Origin: CBDCEG01 sp965215775
Lineage (GTDB): Bacteria; Pseudomonadota; Gammaproteobacteria; Cardiobacteriales; Ostreibacteriaceae
Assembly (NCBI GenBank): GCA_965215775.1
Contig: CBDCEG010000019.1
Coordinates: 140,261-204,260 of the forward strand
Direction: 5' to 3'
DNA length: 64,000 bases
Positions 55,050-63,560 of this stretch are shown here, in pieces. The notes under the pieces were generated by a model, which worked only from the letters and a program-made list of their open reading frames with translations, searched no databases and was not told the origin of the DNA. The position numbers and the translations under genes are program-made. The stretch's first letter is position 1, and every line of letters starts with the position of its first letter.

Positions 55050-56726
55050 ATGAAAAAAGCAGTGAAAAAATACTCAAAACTTGCTTTATTAGCAATGTTA
55101 GTTTCTGGTTGTGTTTCAACACAAAAAGAAATGCAACCTTCTTTAGCAGATGGTGGTTCTCGTAGCGTTACAATATTACACACGAATGATAATCATGGTA
55201 GATTTTGGAAAAATAAGCGTGGTGAATATGGAATGTCAGCCCGAAAAACACTTATTGATAAAATAAGAAAAAACAAACGCGCCAAAGGTAGTATAGTTCT
55301 CTTACTTTCTGGTGGTGATATAAACACAGGAGTTCCTGAGTCTGATTTACAAGATGCAAAACCTGATTTCCTAGGAATGAAAGCTATTGGTTATGATGCT
55401 ATGACTTTAGGAAATCATGAGTTTGATAACTCTTTAAAAACAATAAGATGGCAAGAAAGTTTAGTTAACTTTCCATTTTTATCAGCAAATATTTATAACA
55501 AAACTACAGGCAAGAGATTATTCAAGCCTTATAAAATATTCAATAGGCAAGGTTTAAGAATTGCAGTAATGGGTTTAACAACTGATGATACTGTAAAAAT
55601 TGGAAATCCAGAGTTTTTAGAAAATATTGAGTTTAGATCACCAATAAAAGAAGCAAAAATGTTAGTTCCAGAGCTTCGTCAAAAGGCAGATTTAGTTATA
55701 GCTGTAACGCATATGGGGCATTATTTAAATGGTAAACATACAGTAAATGCACCAGGTGATGTTGCGCTTGCTAGAGAAGTTTCAGGAATTGATTTAATTG
55801 TTGGCGGACATTCTCAAAATCCAGTTTGTATGGAAGGTAAAAAATATGACTCTAAATTTGGACCAGGTAAAAGTTGTAAACCTGATAACCAAAATGGAGC
55901 TTGGATAGTTCAAGCTTTTGAATGGGGTAAATATGTTGGGCAAGTTGATTTAACTGTTACAGCTAAAGGTTCTAAACTTGATAATTACGCATTAATTCCA
56001 GTAAATCTAAAAGTTAAAAAGAAAGATGCTAATGGTAAAACTGTAAAGAATGCTAAAGGAAAAACTGTTAGAGTTTTTGCAACTAAAGAAATAAAAGAAG
56101 ATAAAAAAATTAAGAAAATGCTTCAGAAATACCAGGATAAAGGTGGTAAAGCTCTTAGTGAAGTAATTGGTAGAAGTAATGGTAAATTAGTTGGTGATAG
56201 AGATAAAATTAGATTTATTCCAACAAATTTAGGGCATTTAATCGCAGAATCACAACGACAAAAAGCAAATGCTGATGTTTGTGTTATGAACTCTGGTGGC
56301 ATAAGAGATAGTATTTCTGGTGGTGATATTACTTACAAAGATGTTTTAAAAGTTCAGCCATTTGCTAATGCGGTTGGCGTTTTAGATGTTACGGGTAAGG
56401 AACTTTTGGCTTATTTAAAATTCGCAGCTTCAAGACCTGTTGACACTGGTGCTTATGCTCAATTTGCAGGAGTAGAAGTTAAAATTAGGAAAAACAAATT
56501 AATTAAAGCAACAATTAATGGTAAAAGAATTAATAAAAAGAAAATTTACAAACTTTCTTTAAATACTTACCTAGCCTCTGGTGGTGATGGATATCCAAAA
56601 ATGGATGATAGACCAAGTTTTGTAAATACTGGTTTTATTGATGCTGATGTTTTAAAAGCATTTATCCAAGATAATTCTCCAATTATGGTTGAAAAATATG
56701 CACCGAAAAATGTAGATCGTAAGTAG
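55050..56726 (+). CDS. 5'-nucleotidase lipoprotein (UshA-like)
   Basis: The 558-residue secreted metallophosphatase has a lipoprotein signal (lipobox LVSGC, Cys21), then ILHTNDNHGRFW, LLSGGDINTG, TLGNHEFDNSL, VGGHSQNPVC and the C-terminal nucleotide-binding domain (MNSGGIRDSISGGDITYKD; ASGGDGYPKMDD). It probably strips phosphate from extracellular nucleotides or UDP-sugars at the outer membrane, feeding the adjacent nucleoside importer. GGAG precedes the ATG. A Lys-rich linker (about 325-350) is longer than usual. A strong terminator follows. Confidence 0.92.
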   Translation: MKKAVKKYSKLALLAMLVSGCVSTQKEMQPSLADGGSRSVTILHTNDNHGRFWKNKRGEYGMSARKTLIDKIRKNKRAKGSIVLLLSGGDINTGVPESDLQDAKPDFLGMKAIGYDAMTLGNHEFDNSLKTIRWQESLVNFPFLSANIYNKTTGKRLFKPYKIFNRQGLRIAVMGLTTDDTVKIGNPEFLENIEFRSPIKEAKMLVPELRQKADLVIAVTHMGHYLNGKHTVNAPGDVALAREVSGIDLIVGGHSQNPVCMEGKKYDSKFGPGKSCKPDNQNGAWIVQAFEWGKYVGQVDLTVTAKGSKLDNYALIPVNLKVKKKDANGKTVKNAKGKTVRVFATKEIKEDKKIKKMLQKYQDKGGKALSEVIGRSNGKLVGDRDKIRFIPTNLGHLIAESQRQKANADVCVMNSGGIRDSISGGDITYKDVLKVQPFANAVGVLDVTGKELLAYLKFAASRPVDTGAYAQFAGVEVKIRKNKLIKATINGKRINKKKIYKLSLNTYLASGGDGYPKMDDRPSFVNTGFIDADVLKAFIQDNSPIMVEKYAPKNVDRK

Positions 56727-56760
56727 TTTCTAAGACTTTATTAACTATTTAAAACTATTA

Positions 56761-56796
56761 AATCTCAGTAGGTAAATATCTACTGAGATTTTTTTA
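56761..56796 (+). terminator. Terminator of the nucleoside locus
   Basis: AATCTCAGTAG and CTACTGAGATT form an 11-pair perfect stem around an 8-base loop, followed by seven T. Confidence 0.93.
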
Positions 56797-56824
56797 TATA
56801 TATTTGTAAACATAAAATAAATTA

Positions 56825-57730
56825 ATGGAATACAAACAAGAGCAAAGTAAAAAAACTAATGTTATAAAGCCAATAATAAGCATAATTCTTGGTTTCTTTT
56901 TTTATAGTATTTCTGATGCAACCTTAAAAACTATTACAAAAACTAATTTAACAACATTTGAGATTACTTTTTTTCATGCTTTTATTATATTTTTGATAGC
57001 TTCAAGTTATTCTTTCTTTAAATACAAAAGAAGTATGTTTAAGGTTGAAAACTACAAGCTTTTTCTAATTTATGGTATATGTGCTGGATCAGTTGGTTTT
57101 ACTAATATTTATGGTTTTTCAGAACTTAAACTTGATCAGTTTTATACGATTGTTTTTACCGCACCTCTTTGGATTATTTTATTATCCAGATTGATTTTAA
57201 AAGAGGAAATGGATAAAAAAACTTTGATAGCTACAATTTTAGGTTTTATTGTGATTCTAATTGTAATGCGACCAAATGGAGATTTATTTAATTCTGGAGC
57301 TTTGGCAACAGTGATTGGAACAGCTTTATTTGCTTTAGGGGCGGTGATTGTTAAAAAAGTAAAGTCTAGTAAAAAAAGCAGGTTTTTGCTAATAATATCA
57401 TCTTCTTTATTTACAATGATTGTTTCAGCTATTTTGTTAAAAGGAGACTTTAGTAATGCTTTATCAAATAATTTAACCTTATTTTTAGTAAGTGGTAGCT
57501 TTTCATTTTTAGGTGCTATGTTTGTGTTTTATGCTTTTCAAGCATCGCCAGCAGCTTATGTTGTAGCCCCTTTTCATTATACTCAAATTATTTGGGGTTC
57601 ATTGTTAGGCTTTATGTTATTTAAAGATATTCCAGAAGTTGATACAATTATTGGCTCAAGTATTCTAATACTTATCGGTATTTATTTAATTTATCACCAA
57701 GTTAAAATAAAAAAAGCATCATCAAGCTAG
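56825..57730 (+). CDS. EamA/DMT-family transporter
   Basis: A 301-residue membrane protein with ten predicted helices in two five-helix repeats, as in the drug/metabolite exporter superfamily. Recognisable pieces are FFFYSISDATLKTITK with FEITFFHAFI in helices 1-2, YTIVFTAPLWIILLSRLILK, and SPAAYVVAPFHYTQIIWGSL with DIPEVDTIIGSSILI at the end. Substrates of this family range from amino acids to nucleotides, so none can be assigned. It follows the nucleoside locus but has its own start after a terminator. Confidence 0.82.
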   Translation: MEYKQEQSKKTNVIKPIISIILGFFFYSISDATLKTITKTNLTTFEITFFHAFIIFLIASSYSFFKYKRSMFKVENYKLFLIYGICAGSVGFTNIYGFSELKLDQFYTIVFTAPLWIILLSRLILKEEMDKKTLIATILGFIVILIVMRPNGDLFNSGALATVIGTALFALGAVIVKKVKSSKKSRFLLIISSSLFTMIVSAILLKGDFSNALSNNLTLFLVSGSFSFLGAMFVFYAFQASPAAYVVAPFHYTQIIWGSLLGFMLFKDIPEVDTIIGSSILILIGIYLIYHQVKIKKASSS

Positions 57731-57814
57731 CTTATTTAAAAGGATTTTCACTTGATATTTTTACTAAAAAATATATGCTAAAACTTTTTATTATTTCAAA
57801 TTAAAAAAACAATT

Positions 57815-58900
57815 ATGCAAGCAAAAATAGAGCAAATAAAAAACTTAGAAATAAATTCTAATATTCCTAAATTATCAGAAATTTCAAGCGTTATAACTGA
57901 AAATGATAAAATCACAATTAAACTAGGAATAAAATCCAAACAATTATTTAATGAAATTACAGAAATTATAACTTCTAAATTTCCAGATATTAAGTTTAAT
58001 CTTATCAGTGAGATAGAGGCGAAAACTACCCAAGAAGGAACAACACCAAATAAAAACATAAAAAATATAATTGCAATTTCATCTGGAAAAGGTGGAGTTG
58101 GAAAATCATCAACTGCAATAAATCTAGCATTATCACTTGCACAAATGGGTGCGAAAGTTGGAATTTTAGATGCTGATATTTATGGACCTAGCCAACCAAA
58201 AATGCTTGGTATTGAGGGTTCTCAGCCTGAAAGTAATGATGGGAAAACAATGGAGCCAGTGGAAGCTTATGGTTTGCAAACCATGTCAATTGGATATTTG
58301 GTAGAAAAAGATAGTGCTATGATTTGGCGCGCTCCAATGGCTGTTGGTGCTTTACAACAATTATTAAATGAAACTAATTGGAGAGATTTAGATTATTTAT
58401 TTATAGATTTACCACCTGGAACTGGAGATATTCCACTAACAATGTCTCAAAAAATTCCTGTAACAGGAGCTATTACTGTAACAACCCCACAAGATATTTC
58501 TTTGATTGATGCCAAACGCTCAATTAATTTATTTAAAAAAGTAAAAATAGATAACCTTGGAATTATAGAAAATATGAGTACGCATATTTGTAGTAACTGT
58601 GGGCATGAAGAACATATTTTTGGAGCAGGTGGTGGTCAAAAAATGGCAAAAGAGTTTGCCGTTGATTATTTAGGGGATATTCCATTAGATGTAACTATTC
58701 GTAAAAGTCTTGATGATGGAAAGTCTATTGTAGTTTCTGATGAAAACTCAAAAATTTCACAAAGTTACAAACAAATAGCTTTAAAATTAGCAATAAAACT
58801 AGCCAAGAAGAAAAAAGCTAAAAAAGAAATCTTTGGCAATATAAAAGTAGAAAATAAACCAAATACACAAATGTGTTCTGCTGGAAAAGAAGATAACTAA
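57815..58900 (+). CDS. mrp: Mrp/NBP35-type Fe-S cluster carrier ATPase
   Basis: Mrp proteins bind and transfer [4Fe-4S] clusters. The 361-residue protein has an N-terminal MIP18-like domain (about 1-85), the deviant Walker A SSGKGGVGKSSTAINLA, ILDADIYGPSQP, DLPPGTGD and the paired-cysteine motif HICSNCGHEEHIFGAGGG. A Lys-rich tail of about 35 residues ending MCSAGKEDN is unusual. ilvD, an Fe-S dehydratase, follows 22 bases later, which fits a supply role. Confidence 0.93.
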   Translation: MQAKIEQIKNLEINSNIPKLSEISSVITENDKITIKLGIKSKQLFNEITEIITSKFPDIKFNLISEIEAKTTQEGTTPNKNIKNIIAISSGKGGVGKSSTAINLALSLAQMGAKVGILDADIYGPSQPKMLGIEGSQPESNDGKTMEPVEAYGLQTMSIGYLVEKDSAMIWRAPMAVGALQQLLNETNWRDLDYLFIDLPPGTGDIPLTMSQKIPVTGAITVTTPQDISLIDAKRSINLFKKVKIDNLGIIENMSTHICSNCGHEEHIFGAGGGQKMAKEFAVDYLGDIPLDVTIRKSLDDGKSIVVSDENSKISQSYKQIALKLAIKLAKKKKAKKEIFGNIKVENKPNTQMCSAGKEDN

Positions 58901-58922
58901 ACTTAGAAAATGAGGAAATAAA

Positions 58923-60611
58923 ATGACAGATAAAACAAATAAATTAAACAAATATAGTTCAAGAGTAACACAGCCAAAATCACAGGGAGCTTCACAAGCA
59001 ATGTTATACGCAACAGGGCTAACAGAAGAAGATATGAGTAAACCACAAATTGGTATCTCAAGTGTTTGGTATGAAGGAAATCCTTGTAATATGCATCTAC
59101 TTGGCTTAGCTGCTGAAGTTAAAAAAGGTGTGGTTGAAGCAAATATGGTGGGAATGAGATTTAATACTATTGGAGTTTCTGATGGAATTTCAATGGGAAC
59201 AGATGGAATGAGTTACTCTTTACAATCTAGGGAAATAATAGCTGATTCGGTGGAAACAGTAATGGCAGCACAGTGGTATGATGCAAATATTTCATTACCA
59301 GGTTGTGATAAAAATATGCCTGGAGTTATGATAGCAATGGCTAGATTAAATCGCCCATCTATAATGGTTTATGGTGGAACAATTGCTGCTGGAATTGTTT
59401 GCAATAAAAAACTAGATATAGTTTCAGCTTTTCAAAGCTATGGAGAGTTTTTAGCTAAAAAGATAACCGAAGAAGAACGCAGTGAAATTGTTAAAAAATC
59501 TTGCCCAGGAGCAGGGGCTTGTGGTGGAATGTATACTGCAAATACAATGGCATCAGCGATAGAGGCGTTAGGAATGACACTTCCATACTCCTCTTCAATT
59601 CCTGCAAATGATCCTGATAAAATTCAAGAATGCAGAAAAGCTGGTGCGGCAATTCGTTATTTATTAGAAAAAGATATAAAACCAAGTGATATTATGACAA
59701 GAGAAGCATTTGAAAATGCAATGGTTATAGTTTCGGCTCTTGGTGGCTCAACTAATGCAGTATTACACTTAATTGCAATGGCAAGAGCAATAAATGTTGA
59801 TTTAACTATAGATGACTTTCAAAAAGTTTCAAATAGAATTCCATTTATAGCTGATTTAAAACCATCTGGAAAATATGTGATGGAAGATTTACACGCAATT
59901 GGCGGAACTCCAGCGGTAATTAAATATTTGCTAGAAAAAGGGTTAATGAATGGAGATTGTCTAACAATAACGGGTAAAACTTTGGCAGAAAATGTTGCTA
60001 ACTTACCAGCACTTGCTGATGGTCAAGATATTATTTTGCCAGTAGAAAATCCAATAAAACAAACTGGGCATTTACAAATATTAAAAGGAAGTCTAGCACC
60101 AGAAGGTTCTGTTGCAAAAATAACTGGAAAAGAAGGCTTATTTTTTGAGGGACCAGCGAAAATTTTTGACCAAGAAGAAGCAATGCTAAAAGCAATGGAA
60201 GATGGGAAAATACAAGAAGGTGATGTTATTGTAATTCGCTATGAAGGACCAAAAGGAGGGCCAGGAATGCCTGAAATGCTAACTCCAAGCTCTGTAATTA
60301 TGGGAGCTGGTCTTGGTGGGAAAGTTGCTCTTATAACTGATGGAAGATTTTCTGGTGGCTCTCATGGGTTTATAATTGGTCATGTTACTCCAGAGGCTCA
60401 AGTTGGTGGTCCAATTGGTTTAATAAAAAATGGTGATATTATTACAATTGATGCAGATAAAAAAATACTAGATGTTAAAATTTCAGAAGATGAAATGGCA
60501 CAACGAAAAGAAAGTTTTGTTGCTCCTCCAATTCGTGCAACCCGCGGTGCATTACATAAGTTTATCAAAAATGTAAAAAGTGCTTCTGAAGGTTGTGTTA
60601 CTGATGAGTAA
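58923..60611 (+). CDS. ilvD: Dihydroxy-acid dehydratase
   Basis: IlvD dehydrates dihydroxy acids to the 2-keto precursors of valine, leucine and isoleucine and needs a [2Fe-2S] or [4Fe-4S] cluster. The 562-residue enzyme has the cluster cysteines in PGCDKNMPG and CPGAGACGGMYTANTM, and GGPGMPEMLTPSS plus ITDGRFSGGSHGFIIGHVTP near the C-terminus. GAGG precedes the ATG. No other branched-chain genes are nearby. Confidence 0.96.
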   Translation: MTDKTNKLNKYSSRVTQPKSQGASQAMLYATGLTEEDMSKPQIGISSVWYEGNPCNMHLLGLAAEVKKGVVEANMVGMRFNTIGVSDGISMGTDGMSYSLQSREIIADSVETVMAAQWYDANISLPGCDKNMPGVMIAMARLNRPSIMVYGGTIAAGIVCNKKLDIVSAFQSYGEFLAKKITEEERSEIVKKSCPGAGACGGMYTANTMASAIEALGMTLPYSSSIPANDPDKIQECRKAGAAIRYLLEKDIKPSDIMTREAFENAMVIVSALGGSTNAVLHLIAMARAINVDLTIDDFQKVSNRIPFIADLKPSGKYVMEDLHAIGGTPAVIKYLLEKGLMNGDCLTITGKTLAENVANLPALADGQDIILPVENPIKQTGHLQILKGSLAPEGSVAKITGKEGLFFEGPAKIFDQEEAMLKAMEDGKIQEGDVIVIRYEGPKGGPGMPEMLTPSSVIMGAGLGGKVALITDGRFSGGSHGFIIGHVTPEAQVGGPIGLIKNGDIITIDADKKILDVKISEDEMAQRKESFVAPPIRATRGALHKFIKNVKSASEGCVTDE

Positions 60612-60695
60612 TTGAATAATTTCATTACTAATGCTAAACTTCTAAAGTAATAAAATTTTAAGTAACATAACTATAATCAATTTAAAGGTAAAAAA

Positions 60696-61061
60696 ATGAA
60701 TAAAATAAAACTAACACTAGTTACTTTTACACTATTAGTAATAGCAGGGTGTAGCTCAGTAACAGGTAAAACTGTTTCTGATCAAAAACTTCGTGAAAAA
60801 GCAGCTTTTGCTTTAGAAACTAGTGCAGATCGTGTAACTATATCAAATAGAAGACATGAAGGTATGGTTAAAATATCTTTCAATGCAAAAGTAGGCAGAC
60901 ATATGTACCAATGTTATATAACTACTGTTCTAGGAGCTGCAAGTTCTGATGCAATATGTGCTGGAACTTCAAGTAAGGGAAAAAGTAGCAAAAAAAGAAG
61001 AAGAAAAGGAAAGAGTAAAAAAAAATGTAATGCATTATTGAAAGCAGCTGGTCGCTGTTAG
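60696..61061 (+). CDS. Small basic lipoprotein, unknown function
   Basis: A 121-residue protein with a lipoprotein signal (lipobox VIAGC, Cys19) and a compact middle domain with VTISNRRHEGMVKISFNAKV and three cysteines (YQCYI, AICAG). A very basic Ser/Lys/Arg stretch follows (about 91-109, KGKSSKKRRRKGKSKKK), ending CNALLKAAGRC. AAAGGT precedes the ATG. The family is unknown to me. The tail could bind lipopolysaccharide or nucleic acid, but that is speculation. It is a stand-alone gene followed by a terminator. Confidence 0.75.
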   Translation: MNKIKLTLVTFTLLVIAGCSSVTGKTVSDQKLREKAAFALETSADRVTISNRRHEGMVKISFNAKVGRHMYQCYITTVLGAASSDAICAGTSSKGKSSKKRRRKGKSKKKCNALLKAAGRC

Positions 61062-61067
61062 AAATTT

Positions 61068-61104
61068 AAAGCCTTATGTATAAAAACATAGGGCTTTATT
61101 TTTA
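61068..61104 (+). terminator. Terminator of the basic lipoprotein gene
   Basis: AAAGCCTTATGT and ACATAGGGCTTT form 12 pairs (one wobble) with a 6-base loop and a following T-rich tail. It also faces the convergent unknown genes at 61.1-62.2 kb. Confidence 0.88.
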
Positions 61105-61130
61105 TGATTGAAAGAATAAAAAAAATAACT

Positions 61131-61409
61131 TTATAAGAGTTTTTTCTTTAATTTCAGTAAATTTTCCATAAGTAATCCTTGGTTAATCTCATTTTTAAAT
61201 TCACTTTTAAAATTATTCACTAAGGATTCGAAACTTTCTATATACTCTTTGGCTTGGATTTCCAAGTTTTTAATTTCTGTGCTAATGTCATATTTACTTT
61301 GGATCAAAACATAACTTTGCCAATAATTATCTTCTGCTACTTGTAGTGTAATACACATATCACATAAATCTAATAAATTATAAATAGTTGGTTTGTTTGT
61401 ATCTATCAT
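61131..61409 (-). CDS. Unrecognised short helical protein
   Basis: A 92-residue soluble protein, acidic and predicted helical, with IYNLLDLCDMCITLQVAEDN and a coiled C-terminal half ending NLLKLKKKLL. No family is recognised. Its start lies inside the 3' end of the next gene upstream (32-base overlap), so the two are probably co-translated. Confidence 0.5.
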   Translation of the reverse strand: MIDTNKPTIYNLLDLCDMCITLQVAEDNYWQSYVLIQSKYDISTEIKNLEIQAKEYIESFESLVNNFKSEFKNEINQGLLMENLLKLKKKLL

Positions 61410-61986
61410 TTTGTATCAACGCTATAAATTTGTTTTCATTATTGACATCAATAAAAAATGACCATATAGACATTTCAGAATCAAATGTTTTTAAAAAATC
61501 ACTACTATTTTTATTGCAAATTTTTAAATACTGATGTGAATCATAACAAGCTTTATATGCTAAGCTATCCTCAGGTATAGAGTTATAAACTGTTTTATCG
61601 TATTCAGTCCTAGATAAAAACCCAAGATTTTTGCATAAATTTGGGTGATTTTCTGATGTTTGTTCTAACATATAGTTCCAATAACATTCAATGGGTACAT
61701 TTGATTGACCTATCACACTTAGATCAGAACCAATTATAAAGTTATTTTTATCTTTTAAAAGCAGTTCTATAAATGTTGCGTACCATAATGAATCTGTTCC
61801 TAATGCACCACAAGTTATACCCAGTGATTCATAATATTTAAAAGTTTTAGAAGTATAGTTTATAATACTTCCATCACATAGATCTGTATGTACAAGCCCA
61901 CATATCTGGTCTATTGGCAAATGGTATTCATAATATCCTTTCTTTTTTATTGAAATAAAATCAACTAAGTTATCATTTTGATTCAC
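61378..61986 (-). CDS. Unrecognised 202-residue protein
   Basis: The product is Cys- and aromatic-rich, with GLVHTDLCDGSIINYTSKTF, LGITCGALGTDSLWYATFIE and DKNNFIIGSDLSVIGQSNVP. I see no signal peptide or transmembrane helix and recognise no family. The gene overlaps its upstream neighbour by 4 bases (ATGA) and its downstream neighbour by 32, which marks a tight three-gene operon. Codon use is AT-rich like its surroundings. It lies in the accessory edge next to the IS5/IS3 cluster. Confidence 0.6.
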   Translation of the reverse strand: MNQNDNLVDFISIKKKGYYEYHLPIDQICGLVHTDLCDGSIINYTSKTFKYYESLGITCGALGTDSLWYATFIELLLKDKNNFIIGSDLSVIGQSNVPIECYWNYMLEQTSENHPNLCKNLGFLSRTEYDKTVYNSIPEDSLAYKACYDSHQYLKICNKNSSDFLKTFDSEMSIWSFFIDVNNENKFIALIQNDRYKQTNYL

Positions 61987-62180
61987 TGTTTCCCTCTAGT
62001 TATAAAATAAACCAATAATGCTGCGGGTATAAACATTACAATCATTCCTATAGGCATCATAAATGAGTTCCAGTCAATATTGTAATTATAGCAACCATGG
62101 ACAAACCCCAAAGGGGTGTCAAGAATTTCACAGCTAGATAAAGTTATTACTTTGAGGTAAATAATCAGAGACCTTTGCAT
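61983..62180 (-). CDS. Unrecognised small membrane protein, 5' end probably altered by an IS end
   Basis: 65 residues with one clear transmembrane helix near the end (MMPIGMIVMFIPAALLVYFI) followed by TRGKQ. The apparent ATG at 62178-62180 lies within GAGACCTTTGCA (62168-62179), which looks like the terminal repeat of the neighbouring IS5-family element. The first four residues would then be IS-derived and the native N-terminus lost or changed. No family recognised. Confidence 0.45.
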   Translation of the reverse strand: MQRSLIIYLKVITLSSCEILDTPLGFVHGCYNYNIDWNSFMMPIGMIVMFIPAALLVYFITRGKQ

Positions 62181-62388
62181 TAAAAATCAAAATACACAAA
62201 AAAATGCATCAACTATTTGTTATTTATGTTAAAATAAACTTTTAGTTTATATGCATAAAAGGAGCTAATAATGAACAGTTTTTTTAAATCAACCTTGAAA
62301 TCTCGTTTATACAAAAATAAAAACTGAAGTGGTTCAGTTTTATGGGACAGATTTTTAGCCTATAATACACTTTTAAGAGGAAAAAATT

Positions 62389-62694
62389 ATGTCAAAAATT
62401 AACAAACAAAGAAAAACTTGGACTGTAGAGCAAAAGCTTGATTATGCAAAGCTTATGGTGCATGAAAATTATACAAATAGTCAAATTCAAGAAATTTCTG
62501 GTGCAGGAAAATCAGCTGTTGCGCGTTGGAAAAAACAATATATTGACGAATTAGGTGGGAAAACTCCAGATGGCAAAAGAGCGTTGACAGCTCAGCAGCA
62601 GGAGATTCAAGACCTTAGGAAACAGCTTTGGAGGGCTAAAAGAGACAATGAAATTTTAAAAAAGGCTGCTGCCATTTTTATTCAAAAAAACTAA
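62389..62694 (+). CDS. IS3-family OrfA (helix-turn-helix)
   Basis: The 101-residue product is identical to OrfA of copy A, with the YTNSQIQEISGAGKSAVARW helix-turn-helix and the C-terminal zipper helix. The A AAA AAC slippery heptamer is at 62685-62691, just before the stop. Confidence 0.95.
   Translation: MSKINKQRKTWTVEQKLDYAKLMVHENYTNSQIQEISGAGKSAVARWKKQYIDELGGKTPDGKRALTAQQQEIQDLRKQLWRAKRDNEILKKAAAIFIQKN
62685..62691 (+). promoter_or_regulatory. Programmed -1 frameshift site A AAA AAC (copy B)
   Basis: Same position relative to orfA and orfB as in copy A; conservation in both copies is expected for elements this similar and adds little independent support. Confidence 0.75.
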
Positions 62695-62708
62695 AAACTG
62701 AAGTTATT

Positions 62709-63560
62709 ATGAAAATAAAAATGGCAAATAAAAATTACTCAATAACTGAATTATGCACTGCTTATGGGGTTCCTAAAAATACATTTTATAAAAAGACTAA
62801 CACTAGGAAAATTAATAGAAAATCTTCTGAAATAATATCTTTATTAAAGAAAATTTCTATAGAAACAAAACACAGTTATGGGAAAAGAAGAATGCAAAAA
62901 GAACTCCAACTTTACGGTATTAAGATTGGTATTTTTAAAGTAGCTTCATTGATGAAACTTACTAATATTCAAGCAATTACACCAAGAAAAAAACACTATT
63001 ACCCCAAAGAACGAGTGTCTAAAATTATTTCTGATAATATTTTAAATAGAGAATTTAATCAAAAAACACCAAATACACATTGGGTTGGCGATATAACTTA
63101 TATCCGAAATCATCAAGGCTGGAGCTATTTAGCGACGGTTCTTGACCTTGCAACAAAAGAAATTGTGGGCTGGAGTTTGTCGCAAAAACCGAATGCAAAA
63201 CTTGCAAAAAAAGCACTTCAAAACGCAATTAGAAGAAAACATCCAGATACAAGCAAATTATTATTTCACTCAGATCGTGGCGTGCAATATACGTCTAATT
63301 TATTTGTTGATTTTTGTGTAAATTTGCATATAACAAAGAGTGTTAGCAGAAAAGGAAACTGTTGGGATAATGCTGTAATGGAAAGGTTTTTTAGGAGTCT
63401 AAAGTCTGAAAGATTAAATTATTTAAGTTTTAAAAGTCATCAAGAAGTTACTGAAGAAGTAGATAGTTATATATATTTTTATAATTATAAGAGGTTAAAT
63501 TCCGCAATAAATTACATGACACCAAATGAAAAATTTAATAGAATGATAAATGTCGCTTAA
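62709..63560 (+). CDS. IS3-family OrfB (DDE transposase)
   Basis: The 283-residue product matches OrfB of copy A except for Thr instead of Ala in SLMKLTNIQ. All catalytic segments (GDITYI, HSDRGVQY, AVMERFF) are intact. Near-identity of the two copies indicates recent transposition within this genome. Confidence 0.95.
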   Translation: MKIKMANKNYSITELCTAYGVPKNTFYKKTNTRKINRKSSEIISLLKKISIETKHSYGKRRMQKELQLYGIKIGIFKVASLMKLTNIQAITPRKKHYYPKERVSKIISDNILNREFNQKTPNTHWVGDITYIRNHQGWSYLATVLDLATKEIVGWSLSQKPNAKLAKKALQNAIRRKHPDTSKLLFHSDRGVQYTSNLFVDFCVNLHITKSVSRKGNCWDNAVMERFFRSLKSERLNYLSFKSHQEVTEEVDSYIYFYNYKRLNSAINYMTPNEKFNRMINVA

